DNA of 64,000 nt from Paenibacillus sp. UNC451MF (GTDB lineage Bacteria > Bacillota > Bacilli > Paenibacillales > NBRC-103111). Numbering within the stretch: position 1 is the stretch's first letter; each line of letters starts with the position of its first letter. The stretch spans positions 121,839-185,838 of the forward strand of contig NZ_JMLS01000020.1 in the NCBI RefSeq assembly GCF_000686845.1, written 5' to 3'. Below are positions 17,438 through 25,685 of this stretch, in pieces. The position numbers and the translations under genes are program-made. The notes under the pieces were generated by a model. The model saw only the letters and a program-made list of their open reading frames with translations. It was not told where the DNA came from and did no database searches.

Positions 17438-19390
17438 GTGAGCATACAAAAATGGCTGAAGGAGCCGATTTCGACAACGGTGCTATTAGGCAATTTACGT
17501 TCCCGATTAGAAAGGATGGACGTAAAGAGTGCCTATATCGCAAGTCATATGCCTGAGCTTGTGCAGGAGACGATAGCCAAGGCGGAGCTTGCTTATCAAG
17601 GAATGATCATGCTTCCCGGCACCGGCGGCATAAGAGAATTTGTAGGAAATCCGCCTCGCTGGCTGGAGCGCAGACATAATGACAATGAATATCTATGGCA
17701 GCTTAATCGCATGGACTATTGGAAGGATTTATTGGAAGCCTACTCCTTAACGAAGAATGAGAAATATGGCCGCAAAGTGATTGAAGAGATGCTGGATTGG
17801 ATCGAGACGGTAGAAATTACAGAAGAAATGATCGATCTTCCACTCAGCCATTATGAGGATTGTCATCCGCTTCGTGCACTGGAGCTGGGCATTCGCAGCT
17901 ACAGGACTTGGCCGCTTGTATTGGAGCATCTGGGACCTTCGGAGCTGTTTACGGAGGAAGTGCTGGAGCGGTATGTAACTGCCGTCTATAAGCAAATCAA
18001 AATATTACGCAAAGTATCGCCGCAGCTATGGCCCAAAGCGGATCATAACCATTATTTGATGGAAAGCTTGGGTATTTTGACCACAGCGCTTTATTTCCCC
18101 GAGCTGAAGGAATCGGAGGAATGGAAAGCCTTTGCGATAGATGCCTTCGAGAAGAGCAGCTTGGCCCAGCTGACGGAGGATGGCGGACAGATCGAGGGCT
18201 GTCCATCCTATCATAATGGCTGTATGTTCTGGTTTGGTCTTGCAATTGTACTTGCCAAGCGCTTTGGCTTCCAGTTCTCCGAGCAGTTTATAGAGCGTTA
18301 TAAGAAAAATTTGGATTACTCGATTTATTCGCTAAGGCCGACAGGAAAATGTGTGCCCGTTGGTGATTCAGGTGCTAATGATGGTGCGATTAATGCTGGC
18401 GTATACGGTTATTTTGCTCTTGGGGACATGACCTGGCTCGGTCTTGTTACGAACATGATGAATACGAGCAAAATGATACAAGGTGCAAGTAGGCATATAT
18501 GGCGCGCGCTGGATGTGCGGCAATTCGCAGAAGATTTGCGCGCCTTGAAGGGGAAGCGATTTACATGCGATAAGCAAACCACATTTTGGAATCGCACGCT
18601 GCATCAGGCGATTATTCGCAGCGGCTGGGATTCCGAGTCACTTAGCTTTTTGTTTACTTGCCGCAGCCCGATTCAAAATCTTCATGCTCATATTGATCTT
18701 ATGAGTTTTGATTTTACAGCGCTGGGCAAAAATATGGTTTGTGATCCCGGTTATTTTTGCTACAGGGAGGATGAGGACCGTAAGCAGTTTAAAAGTTCAA
18801 ACTTTCATTCCACACTCCTCATTGATGACCGCGATCACTTTGAATATAGGGGCTCCTGGGAGTATGGTCCGCAAAAAAAGGGAGAGATCTACAATGTCGA
18901 GAATAGAGGTTTCTACCAACTGGCAAGCGCTTGCCATATGAATTATGAGCCGATTGTCCATCATCGTCATATATCTCTCGTCAACGACAATTTCGTTGTG
19001 ATTGCCGATCGGGTAGAGGGGCTCGAGCAGCATCATGTGCAGCGTTATTTTCATCTTGATTTTACGGACGTGCAAGAAACTGCTGGCGGTATAGCAGCAA
19101 CAAGCGATATCGCCAATCTGGCTATTTATACAAGCGAGCAGGGGCAGCTGGATTTTTTACCCGGAAGACTATCGGATACTACTGATGTGGCAAGGTCTTC
19201 TACCAGAGTTAAGTTTCAGGGGCTCTATAGCGGCACGAAAATCTTTTTGAGCATACTTGTTCCGTATAAAGGAGAGACGCAGCCTGTTGTTCAGATCAAG
19301 GAAGCCGCGGATGGAGTTTTCGAATTCGGTTATGACGAGCGATATCAGGTTGCCGTTAGGGATAATGATATGATCATCAGTTCCCTCTAA
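17438..19390 (+). CDS. heparinase II/III-family protein (putative polysaccharide lyase)
   Basis: The 650-residue protein has the two-part layout of heparinase II/III proteins: an alpha-helical toroid in roughly the first 380 residues (for example KADHNHYLMESLG and TEDGGQIEGCPSYHNG, with conserved His/Glu) and a C-terminal beta-sandwich domain beginning near HIDLMSFDFTALGKNMVCDP. It would cleave uronate-containing polysaccharide or oligosaccharide by elimination. No signal peptide is present, so it probably acts on imported oligosaccharides inside the cell. The start is GTG at 17438 after AAGGAGGGAG. The gap 17179-17437 before it holds no gene I can support. Confidence 0.8.
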   Translation: MSIQKWLKEPISTTVLLGNLRSRLERMDVKSAYIASHMPELVQETIAKAELAYQGMIMLPGTGGIREFVGNPPRWLERRHNDNEYLWQLNRMDYWKDLLEAYSLTKNEKYGRKVIEEMLDWIETVEITEEMIDLPLSHYEDCHPLRALELGIRSYRTWPLVLEHLGPSELFTEEVLERYVTAVYKQIKILRKVSPQLWPKADHNHYLMESLGILTTALYFPELKESEEWKAFAIDAFEKSSLAQLTEDGGQIEGCPSYHNGCMFWFGLAIVLAKRFGFQFSEQFIERYKKNLDYSIYSLRPTGKCVPVGDSGANDGAINAGVYGYFALGDMTWLGLVTNMMNTSKMIQGASRHIWRALDVRQFAEDLRALKGKRFTCDKQTTFWNRTLHQAIIRSGWDSESLSFLFTCRSPIQNLHAHIDLMSFDFTALGKNMVCDPGYFCYREDEDRKQFKSSNFHSTLLIDDRDHFEYRGSWEYGPQKKGEIYNVENRGFYQLASACHMNYEPIVHHRHISLVNDNFVVIADRVEGLEQHHVQRYFHLDFTDVQETAGGIAATSDIANLAIYTSEQGQLDFLPGRLSDTTDVARSSTRVKFQGLYSGTKIFLSILVPYKGETQPVVQIKEAADGVFEFGYDERYQVAVRDNDMIISSL

Positions 19391-19514
19391 ATAAAGACGG
19401 TGTACAGAGATAGCTTTTTTCATGACAAGATGATACCCAGTATCCGAGCGCGATGCCACTTTACAATTCCATATGCATATTTATAATGCGTCCCCGCGTG
19501 TATTTAGCTATAAA

Positions 19515-19542
19515 AGTAACGAGATCACTCGTTGCTTTTTTT
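19515..19542 (+). terminator. intrinsic terminator after the heparinase-like gene
   Basis: AACGAG and CTCGTT pair around ATCA, extended by GT/GC, followed by seven T. It lies 125 bases after the stop codon of the heparinase-like gene and before its broken copy. Confidence 0.65.
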
Positions 19543-19624
19543 GTTGTAGAAATTATTGAACCGTTCATTCGAAAAATGATTGTCTGGTGCAAAGTGACCG
19601 CTCCCAGTGCGCCTCCGATATTAG

Positions 19625-20133
19625 CAAAAAAAGGGAGAGATCTATCATGTGGAAGATAGAGGCTTCTACCAGCTTGCAAGCGCGTACCATTTGAATTATG
19701 AGCCGATTGTCCATCATCGCCATATCTCTCTCGTCAATGACAGGTTCGTTGTGATTGCCGATCGGGTAGAGGGTATGGAGAAGCATAGCGTGCAGCGCTA
19801 TTTTCACCTTGATTTTACAGATGTGCAAGAAGCTGCAGGCGGTATAATTGCAGCAAGCGATATCGCGAATCTGGCTATTTTTACAAGTGAACAGGACCGG
19901 GTGGATATTTTGCCGGGAAGACTGTCGGATAGAAATGATGTCGCAAGGCCTTCTACAAGAGTAAAATTTCATGGACGTTACAGCGGGTCGAAGAACTTTT
20001 TAACAGTACTTGTTCCTTATAAAGGGGAGCTGCCTGATATTCAGATCAAAGAGCTGATGAATGGAGTTTTCGTTGCAAGGAGCGTTATCATGTTACAGTT
20101 GAAGAGCGTGATATGGTAATTAGAATGACTTGA
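19625..20133 (+). pseudogene. 5'-truncated, frameshifted copy of the heparinase II/III C-terminal domain
   Basis: From CAAAAAAAGGGAGAGATCTA onward the DNA and protein follow the last third of the gene just upstream. The match starts at QKKGEIYHVEDRGFYQLASA (QKKGEIYNVENRGFYQLASA in the intact gene) and continues to KELMNGVF. A frameshift near 20080 then moves the homology into another frame, ending KERYHVTVEERDMVIRMT. There is no start codon or N-terminal helical domain, and a TAG lies immediately before the homology. It is the relic of a diverged second copy, not a fresh duplication, because many codons differ. Confidence 0.85.
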
Positions 20134-20261
20134 AGAATTAAGTCAAGTCGTATCACAAGAATTAGTTTCCGGGGAATCAAGCACCAACGTTTTTTTTGGT
20201 GAAGACGATGATTTCACTTAGAAAAAACACAATAAGGCTTGACGATTTCAAAGGCATTCAT

Positions 20262-20294
20262 TTAAGTAAAAAGGGCGCTTTTCAGCGTCCCTTT
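20262..20294 (-). terminator. intrinsic terminator of the crystallin-like gene
   Basis: Read on the minus strand, AAAGGGACGC and GCGCCCTTT pair around TGAAAA and are followed by TTTACTT. It starts right at the stop codon of the minus-strand gene. Confidence 0.75.
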
Positions 20295-20297
20295 AGC

Positions 20298-20672
20298 CTA
20301 TAATTCGGAAATGCCGCTTGGCATTCTGCCTGTACGTTGAATGGAACGAATCTGAGAAGTTGTTAACCGGAATCCAACCAAAATAAACGACGAGGTTACA
20401 TTGTTAAAGTTGAAAGCTCGTAAGTCTGGAATGTTCTGGCTGCCACGGAAAATTCGAAAATTCCCTGTAAAGTTGCGCCCTGAAAACAACACTAAAGTAA
20501 CTTGACTAGGAATTATAACATTTCTTAGCCGGAAACTGGAGATGATATTGTCAAAACCGAATAATCCCAGATTTGAAACTGCCACGCCTCGTCTAAATGT
20601 TAGACTTCTTCCAGTAAAGTTAAAACCCGAGAAAAAAGTAACTCTAACATTTCGATTAAATATTAATCCCAT
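20298..20672 (-). CDS. beta/gamma-crystallin-like calcium-binding protein
   Basis: The 124-residue protein holds two Greek-key crystallin motifs: VRVTFFSGFNFTGRSLTFRR with FDNIISSF, then VTLVLFSGRNFTGNFRIFRG with FNNVTSSF. The DNIISS and NNVTSS hexapeptides fit the (N/D)(N/D)xx(S/T)S calcium-binding signature of microbial beta/gamma-crystallins. I choose the ATG at 20672 because GGAGGGGGAT lies directly before it; the longer open frame upstream has no start signal. There is no signal peptide. Such proteins bind calcium and some are linked to stress or spores; the role here is unknown. About 27 basic residues follow the second motif. Confidence 0.8.
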   Translation of the reverse strand: MGLIFNRNVRVTFFSGFNFTGRSLTFRRGVAVSNLGLFGFDNIISSFRLRNVIIPSQVTLVLFSGRNFTGNFRIFRGSQNIPDLRAFNFNNVTSSFILVGFRLTTSQIRSIQRTGRMPSGISEL

Positions 20673-20805
20673 CCCTATCCCCCTCCTAATCACAAGATAG
20701 TAACAGTTTATGAATTGGCTAAGATATTGGTTTGGACTTGTGCTATTAATTTGCCACATGTACTGCCAAGACGATATTATAAACGGAAAGTCCATCAATC
20801 ACCAA

Positions 20806-21004
20806 ATGGAGTTTGTTGATGCCGTATCTCTCAAATCAGGTTTGTCAGTAGTAAGTAAAAATGGGATAGCACCAGGCAAAGTTCGGATTATGCTTGCAAG
20901 CTTAGGGGCCAGCAACGCAATTAAAACGGACTATTGGCGATCTCAACAATGATGATAAAGTTGACATTATTGATCTTGCAACTGTGGCACATTTAATCAA
21001 TTAA
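20806..21004 (+). pseudogene. remnant of a secreted cohesin/dockerin-type protein
   Basis: One frame reads MEFVDAVSLKSGLSVVSKNG then IAPGKVRIMLASLGA, which looks like part of a cohesin-like beta domain. It ends, and another frame takes over near 20930 with GDLNNDDKVDIIDLATVAHL and a stop at 21004. The latter is a single dockerin type I repeat with an EF-hand-like calcium loop (DLNNDDKVDIIDL). The two parts should be joined by about another hundred residues and one frame, so an internal deletion or frameshift has occurred and the N-terminus is gone. Confidence 0.6.
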
Positions 21005-21006
21005 GT

Positions 21007-21046
21007 AATAGGCAGGGAAAAGACATGTTCTTTTCTCTGCCTATTA
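21007..21046. terminator. strong bidirectional terminator
   Basis: AATAGGCAGGGAAAAGA pairs with TCTTTTCTCTGCCTATT over 17 positions (one G-T pair) around CATGT. It lies directly after the dockerin remnant and before the end of the minus-strand MFS gene. Confidence 0.75.
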
Positions 21047-21176
21047 TTGTCCAGAAATTTGTGCTTCTCAGAAGTTCGTACTGTTGTGGATCCAGCGGAT
21101 ATTCTTAACAGAAACAACTTAGAATGGCTGACTTAACAGAGCTCACGAATCAATGAGAATAGGCAGTTTTGCGTAA

Positions 21177-22619
21177 TTATTTCTTCCGTGGAAGGAAGAA
21201 GGTAATGATAATTCCCAACACAAGACCTGCTGCAGCAATATAAAAGGCAGTCCGTGCTCCTGTTGCGACGGCCGCCTGCAACGATAGGCCTGTTTGTCCA
21301 TGAAGTTGGGAGTTGGCAATGGCAATCAAGAAGGCGAGGCCAATTGCATTTCCGATATTTAGCGTGGTCGAAGCCATGCCGGAAGCAACACCTTGCTCCG
21401 CTTGTTCGACGCCAGTGGAGGCGGCAATCCACATTCCGGTCCAGACGATTCCTTGGCCTACACCAGAGATGACAAGTCCAGGCAGAATGAGAAGATAGCT
21501 GCTATCCACATAAGCTCCAAGCGGTATAAGCGCAGTTCCAATAATGCCTATGATCATGCCAGTCAATAGGGTGCTGCGCATCCCCAATCGGGTCGCGAGC
21601 CGTTCCCCAAGTTGTGTACCGGATGCGATTGCGAGCGATGGAACGATAAAAGCTAGACCTGTTTGCAAAGCGCTGTACTGATGTACATTCTGAAAAAGAA
21701 TTGTCAAAAAATAAGGAATCGCACCGAATGTGCCCATAAAAATGAAAGTGATGGTCATGCCGGCTACTAGGCTGCGGTTGCGCAAAATAAATGGTGGCAT
21801 AAGTGGTGCTTTGGAACGGATTTGAATCTGCGCAAATGTAATGAATAATAGGAAGGAAAGTACCATGCAAATAATGACGCTGACAGAGCCCCACCCTGAT
21901 CCAGGACCCTGAACAAGGACATAAACGAGAAGGGTGGCTGCACCAGTAAAGGTTAAGGCGCCAGGTAAATCAAAGCTCTGAATTCGGCGACAGGTTTCAT
22001 CCCGGGGAATGATGAGCAGCGCAGCAAACGCAGCAACACCAGCGAAAAGCACATTAACATAGAAGACGGATTCCCAGCCAAAGGCATTTGTAAGGATGCC
22101 TCCTAAAAGTGAACCTATTGTTAGTCCACTAGCGCCGGCACCGCCCCAAATTCCAAGTGCACGGTTACGCCGAGGACCTTCCTCAAATAAACGGTTTAAT
22201 AGTGATAAAGTGGCTGGAAATAGCATCGCTCCCCCAATTCCTTGTATTGCACGGGCAATAATCATGATGATTGGACTCCAAGCAAGTCCTCCTAATAATG
22301 AAGCTATAGCAAAGAGGATTAAGGCTGAGATAAACACCCTTCTTTGTCCGAACAAATCAGCTGCACGTCCGCCAAGCAGCAAAAAGCCGCCGCAAAAAAT
22401 CGTGTATGCACTGACGACCCACTGAAGCGATTGTTCCGAGAAGCCTAGATCTTTGCCTAGCTCCGGAAGCGCGACAAACACAATATTAATGTCAATCGAG
22501 TAAATAAGTTGGGCAAATGCTAGGATAGCTAAACTCCAGCCTAAAAATTTCGATTGTGGCGTTGTTGTGCTTACGGATGAAGTACGTGAACCTGCAGATA
22601 AGTTATTTCCTGATGACAT
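21177..22619 (-). CDS. MFS multidrug transporter, DHA2 (14-segment, EmrB/QacA) family
   Basis: The 480-residue transporter exports drugs or other small molecules with the proton gradient. After a polar N-terminus come about fourteen membrane segments. Family markers include the segment-1 motif IDINIVFVALPELGKDLGF, the loop motif GGRAADLFGQRRVF and the motif-C region GASGLTIGSLLGG. It is transcribed divergently from the ArsR-type gene at 22714, with a shared 94-base control region, so it is almost certainly that regulator's target. GAGAGGTG precedes the ATG. Confidence 0.9.
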   Translation of the reverse strand: MSSGNNLSAGSRTSSVSTTTPQSKFLGWSLAILAFAQLIYSIDINIVFVALPELGKDLGFSEQSLQWVVSAYTIFCGGFLLLGGRAADLFGQRRVFISALILFAIASLLGGLAWSPIIMIIARAIQGIGGAMLFPATLSLLNRLFEEGPRRNRALGIWGGAGASGLTIGSLLGGILTNAFGWESVFYVNVLFAGVAAFAALLIIPRDETCRRIQSFDLPGALTFTGAATLLVYVLVQGPGSGWGSVSVIICMVLSFLLFITFAQIQIRSKAPLMPPFILRNRSLVAGMTITFIFMGTFGAIPYFLTILFQNVHQYSALQTGLAFIVPSLAIASGTQLGERLATRLGMRSTLLTGMIIGIIGTALIPLGAYVDSSYLLILPGLVISGVGQGIVWTGMWIAASTGVEQAEQGVASGMASTTLNIGNAIGLAFLIAIANSQLHGQTGLSLQAAVATGARTAFYIAAAGLVLGIIITFFLPRKK

Positions 22620-22660
22620 GTGACTACACCTCTCGTTTCAAATTATTTTGAATTGACTTG

Positions 22661-22707
22661 ATTATATTTCAAAAAAAATTGAAGTGTCAACAATTATTTG
22701 ATATATT
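22661..22707. promoter_or_regulatory. overlapping divergent promoters with central operator
   Basis: Plus strand (ArsR gene): TTGAAG 22679-22684, TATATT 22702-22707, 17-base spacer. Minus strand (MFS gene): TTGACA at 22690-22685 and TATAAT at 22666-22661, 18-base spacer. Between them TTCAA (22668-22672) and TTGAA (22679-22683) form an inverted repeat with a six-base A spacer. One regulator bound there would block both promoters. Confidence 0.7.
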
Positions 22708-22713
22708 GTTTTC

Positions 22714-23040
22714 ATGAGACAAAATTTCGAATTCGAGGTAGCCAAAGCGGCAAAGGCACTTAGTGATCCCATACGGTTGAAAATTCTAGTGATGCTTAGA
22801 AAAGGGAGGCAAGAAGATTATCAAGCGCCTGTCTGCTCATCCGTTCCCTTGGCGGTATGTCCAGCGGACATTCAACTTCAGCTAGACGATATATCACCGT
22901 CCAAATTGTCCTATCATCTCAAAGAATTAAAAGATGAAGGGTATATTCAAGAATGTAGGGAAGGTAAGCGAATCTATTATTTTTTACAATCGGAGAAGTT
23001 CAGACAGCTGGTTGAATCCCTAGGTCTGTTGTACGATTAG
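22714..23040 (+). CDS. ArsR-family winged-helix repressor
   Basis: The 108-residue protein has the ArsR/SmtB DNA-binding fold: AAKALSDPIRLKILVMLRKG, then ISPSKLSYHLKELKDEGYIQ and REGKRIYYFL. Three cysteines lie in or near the loop VCSSVPLAVCPADIQLQ, but the classic CxC metal motif of the alpha-3 helix is absent, so the inducer may be a drug or redox signal rather than metal. The predicted -10 box ends six bases before the ATG and there is no ribosome binding site, so the mRNA is probably leaderless. It faces away from the MFS exporter gene. Confidence 0.85.
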   Translation: MRQNFEFEVAKAAKALSDPIRLKILVMLRKGRQEDYQAPVCSSVPLAVCPADIQLQLDDISPSKLSYHLKELKDEGYIQECREGKRIYYFLQSEKFRQLVESLGLLYD

Positions 23041-23124
23041 TCATAATGACATATGTACTTTCTGTAACGATCAAGGGGTAATCGCCCCTGTAATTTCATG
23101 TAATAATTTTCAATAGTCAAGTTT

Positions 23125-23151
23125 TAAAAAAGGGACATATGTCCTTTTTTT
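23125..23151 (+). terminator. palindromic hairpin with T-tract
   Basis: GGACATATGTCC (23133-23144) is a perfect palindrome flanked by A and T runs, so it works as a terminator for the ArsR gene. A related GACATATGTAC occurs at 23047-23057, so the core could also be a binding site for the Crp/Fnr-type regulator whose remnant follows. Confidence 0.55.
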
Positions 23152-23278
23152 ATACCCTTCTTCTGTATTTTAATTAAATGAAGAAGTTAGAATGGAATGA
23201 GAAGAAAGACAAGGAATCATATTTTCCATAAACTTTACGCTAGATAACTTCAATGATCAAAGGTGTTGTTATCATTGA

Positions 23279-23854
23279 AAGTATAAAAAAGGTGACGATA
23301 TACATTTTATGTATTTCCTTGTAAAAGGTAAGGTTAAAATTTATACAACTTCACTAGAAGGTAAGACACTAATTGTACGTTTCAAAACTCCACTGGCTAT
23401 TATTGGAGATGTGGAATATGTAAATGGAATGGATGTATTAAATACTGTTGAGGCGGTTAGTGAAGGTGAAGTAATAACGGTTCGTTATAGCGATTTGAGA
23501 ACTATGGAAACAAACCAGATTGATTTCTTACAGTTTTTATTAAAGATTGTTACACAAAAACTATATACAGAATCTTAATCCACAAGTTTAAACATGCTCT
23601 TGCCAGTCGATGTTCGCTTGGCAAGCTATCTATTGTCTCTGTCTTCAGAAGGAGATAGTACCATGTTTTACAAAGAAATGAGGACTTCGTACCTAACAGA
23701 AGTAGCAGCTCTTTTAGGTACAAGCTATCGTCACTTAAATAGAGTTGTTCACAGACTAAGTTCAGAAGGGACTATATACCGAAAAAATGGTTCCCTTTAT
23801 ATAAAGGATTTACAGCGACTGCGAGAGCGGGCAAATGGAAACATTTATGAATGA
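23279..23854 (+). pseudogene. Crp/Fnr-family regulator, truncated and interrupted by an in-frame stop
   Basis: The frame reads through a cyclic-nucleotide-binding-like domain (GDDIHFMYFLVKGKVKIYTT; TPLAIIGDVEYVNGMDVLNT), meets TAA at 23576-23578, and continues in the same frame as SLNMLLPVDVRLASYLLSLS and a winged helix (MRTSYLTEVAALLGTSYRHL). The joined protein resembles YeiL-like Crp/Fnr regulators of Bacilli. The N-terminal 30-40 residues are missing: a TGA sits at 23276 and no start with a ribosome binding site is visible. Only the C-terminal winged-helix part (ATG at 23594) could still be made. Confidence 0.75.
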
Positions 23855-23935
23855 GTAAGGAAGGTCTAAACTTATGAGACGGAATTCTTGAATAACCGAA
23901 TGTAAATTTTTTTACTTGTGATGGGGGTAGGTTTC

Positions 23936-24502
23936 ATGGAATACAGTAATACTATTACCTTTATTAAGGAATTAGAGCGGTTAAAAAATAATACAAGAAC
24001 AGCATGGACAAGTGAAGGGAGACGAGAAAGTATAGCAGAACATTCTTGGCGACTCACCATGTTCAGCATGGTTCTAGAAGAATATTTTCATGATATAGAT
24101 TTTAATAGAGTCCTACGCTTATCTCTGATACATGACCTTGGTGAAGCCTATGAAGGAGATACGTCGGCTAAAATCGCAGTGGATTCTGCAAAAAAGTTAA
24201 AAAAGGAAGAAGAAGCCATACTCAGACTAATAGCACCACTTTCAGAAATAACTCAACAGAAGTTCATTGAATTATGGTGGGAATATAATAAAGCGGAGAC
24301 CAAAGAAGCCAAGCTGGTAAAGGCACTCGATAAAATAGAAACCATAATTCAACATAATCAAGGAGCTAATCCTTCTGATTTTGATTATCTTTTCAATATT
24401 GACTATGGGAAGAAACACGCTCTATTCGACCCCATCATCCAATCCATTAGAGAGATTGTTGACCAAGAAACCCTTACTCATGTTAGCAAAAATAAATCCT
24501 AA
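23936..24502 (+). CDS. HD-domain phosphohydrolase (YfbR-like 5'-deoxynucleotidase family)
   Basis: The 188-residue protein carries the HD metal-dependent phosphohydrolase motifs: ESIAEHSWRLTMFSM with the first His, LIHDLGEAYEGD with the HD pair, and ALDKIETIIQHN with the last Asp. This arrangement is that of YfbR-like enzymes, which dephosphorylate deoxynucleoside monophosphates. I take ATG 23936, preceded by GGGGGTAGG. It stands alone between gene remnants. Confidence 0.8.
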   Translation: MEYSNTITFIKELERLKNNTRTAWTSEGRRESIAEHSWRLTMFSMVLEEYFHDIDFNRVLRLSLIHDLGEAYEGDTSAKIAVDSAKKLKKEEEAILRLIAPLSEITQQKFIELWWEYNKAETKEAKLVKALDKIETIIQHNQGANPSDFDYLFNIDYGKKHALFDPIIQSIREIVDQETLTHVSKNKS

Positions 24503-24635
24503 TAATGGTGTTTTGCCATATTTTCAAACTTGTTCCGTAAAATATGTTCCGTGCGTAGCAGGGAATGAGAAGTATGATCTATTGAACTTAAAATAAATAC
24601 GAAATTGAGTAGTAAATTTATAATCTATTCTAGGC

Positions 24636-24770
24636 GTGTTACAGGACGCAAAGGGCTATATTGGGGGTTCGGTTGCAGTAAAGCTGTCGAATATGGGGCG
24701 TGAAGTTATCGGTTTAACACGTCCAACTGAGGGAGCGGATAAATTAAAGCCGTTAGCATCCAACCATTAA
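24636..24770 (+). pseudogene. N-terminal fragment of an NAD(P)-dependent epimerase/dehydratase-like protein
   Basis: Forty-four codons read as a Rossmann start: KGYIGGSVAVKLSNMGREVI followed by GLTRPTEGADKLKPLASNH and a stop. The GxxGxxxA dinucleotide-binding pattern and first beta-alpha-beta unit are present and everything after is missing. No ribosome binding site is seen. It is the stub of an NmrA/epimerase-type gene left by a deletion. Confidence 0.6.
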
Positions 24771-24855
24771 CTGGTAATGATGTTTGATGCGATGGTAAAG
24801 GCAAGTATTAAAGTGGCTTTATTTTATTACAAGCAGGATAGGATCCAGGGACCGG

Positions 24856-25515
24856 ATGGGATTCATTCCGGAGGCGGGAGATACGAACTTTTGCCATATT
24901 AGTATGCCGGTCGGCCACTATGTCGATTGCGAAATTCGCCCAACCTGCGGGTTAGCCGCGGAAACCGGCATTATTGGCTTCTTCGACGATCCGCGCAGTT
25001 TTTATGAACCGGACAAGGTAAATGCCCAACTGCTCTGGTTCAAGCAGGGTTTTGTCGAGTACATGTTTCCGAACCGGCTTCCGTACGACTGTGAGCTGTC
25101 TGGAATCGAGTTGTCTATGGAACTATGCTCCGAGGCCCCGCTGCACAATCAAGACTGGCCGTCGGATATTACGGTATGGATCAACGGGATGGAGATCGGG
25201 ACATGGTTGAGTCCGGGGGATTTCGGCGGCGAGCGGGGGCACCTGACTCCTGCATGGTGGGAGACGCAGGACTCGCAGTTCGGGATGCTGAAGAAATGGA
25301 AAGTAACCGAAGAAGGCTCCTTCATCGACGGCATAAGAGTATCGAATTTGAAAGTAATCGAATTGGGGACTGAAGGTGGCCACTCTTTCAATGTGAGAAT
25401 CGGCGTTAAGCCCGATGCCGCGAATCAGGGAGGTATCAATTTGTTCGGCCGCAAGTTCGGAAATTACGACCAGGACATTTTACTAAGGATGGACTATAAG
25501 CCGAGAAGTTCATAA
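24856..25515 (+). pseudogene. C-terminal ligand domain of an ArsR-type regulator, missing its DNA-binding domain
   Basis: The 219 residues (for example PVGHYVDCEIRPTCGLAAE, DDPRSFYEPDKVNAQLLWF, SEAPLHNQDWPSDITVWING, PGDFGGERGHLTPAWWE) match, from memory, the conserved C-terminal domain of a Paenibacillus family of about 310-residue regulators with an N-terminal winged helix. Here the frame starts in the middle: no helix-turn-helix and no ribosome binding site before the ATG. The remaining coding sequence is intact, so either the loss is recent or a short stand-alone domain is made. It directly follows the epimerase stub. Confidence 0.55.
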
Positions 25516-25521
25516 TGTCTT

Positions 25522-25558
25522 ATGGCGGGGGGTTGCCGACCTAGCCCCCGTTTTACGG
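25522..25558 (+). terminator. intrinsic terminator
   Basis: CGGGGGG and CCCCCG pair around a loop of about twelve bases and are followed by TTTTAC, right after the ArsR-type fragment. Confidence 0.65.
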
Positions 25559-25685
25559 TCATTGATTTAACTATTTTTGAATATAATTAATTTATTTTGA
25601 ATAACGGACACGTGATCCTATGGATGTGATGCTGGCCTAAGCACTGTCGGATATGATGGGATTATAGTAATGGAGGGATGCTAGA

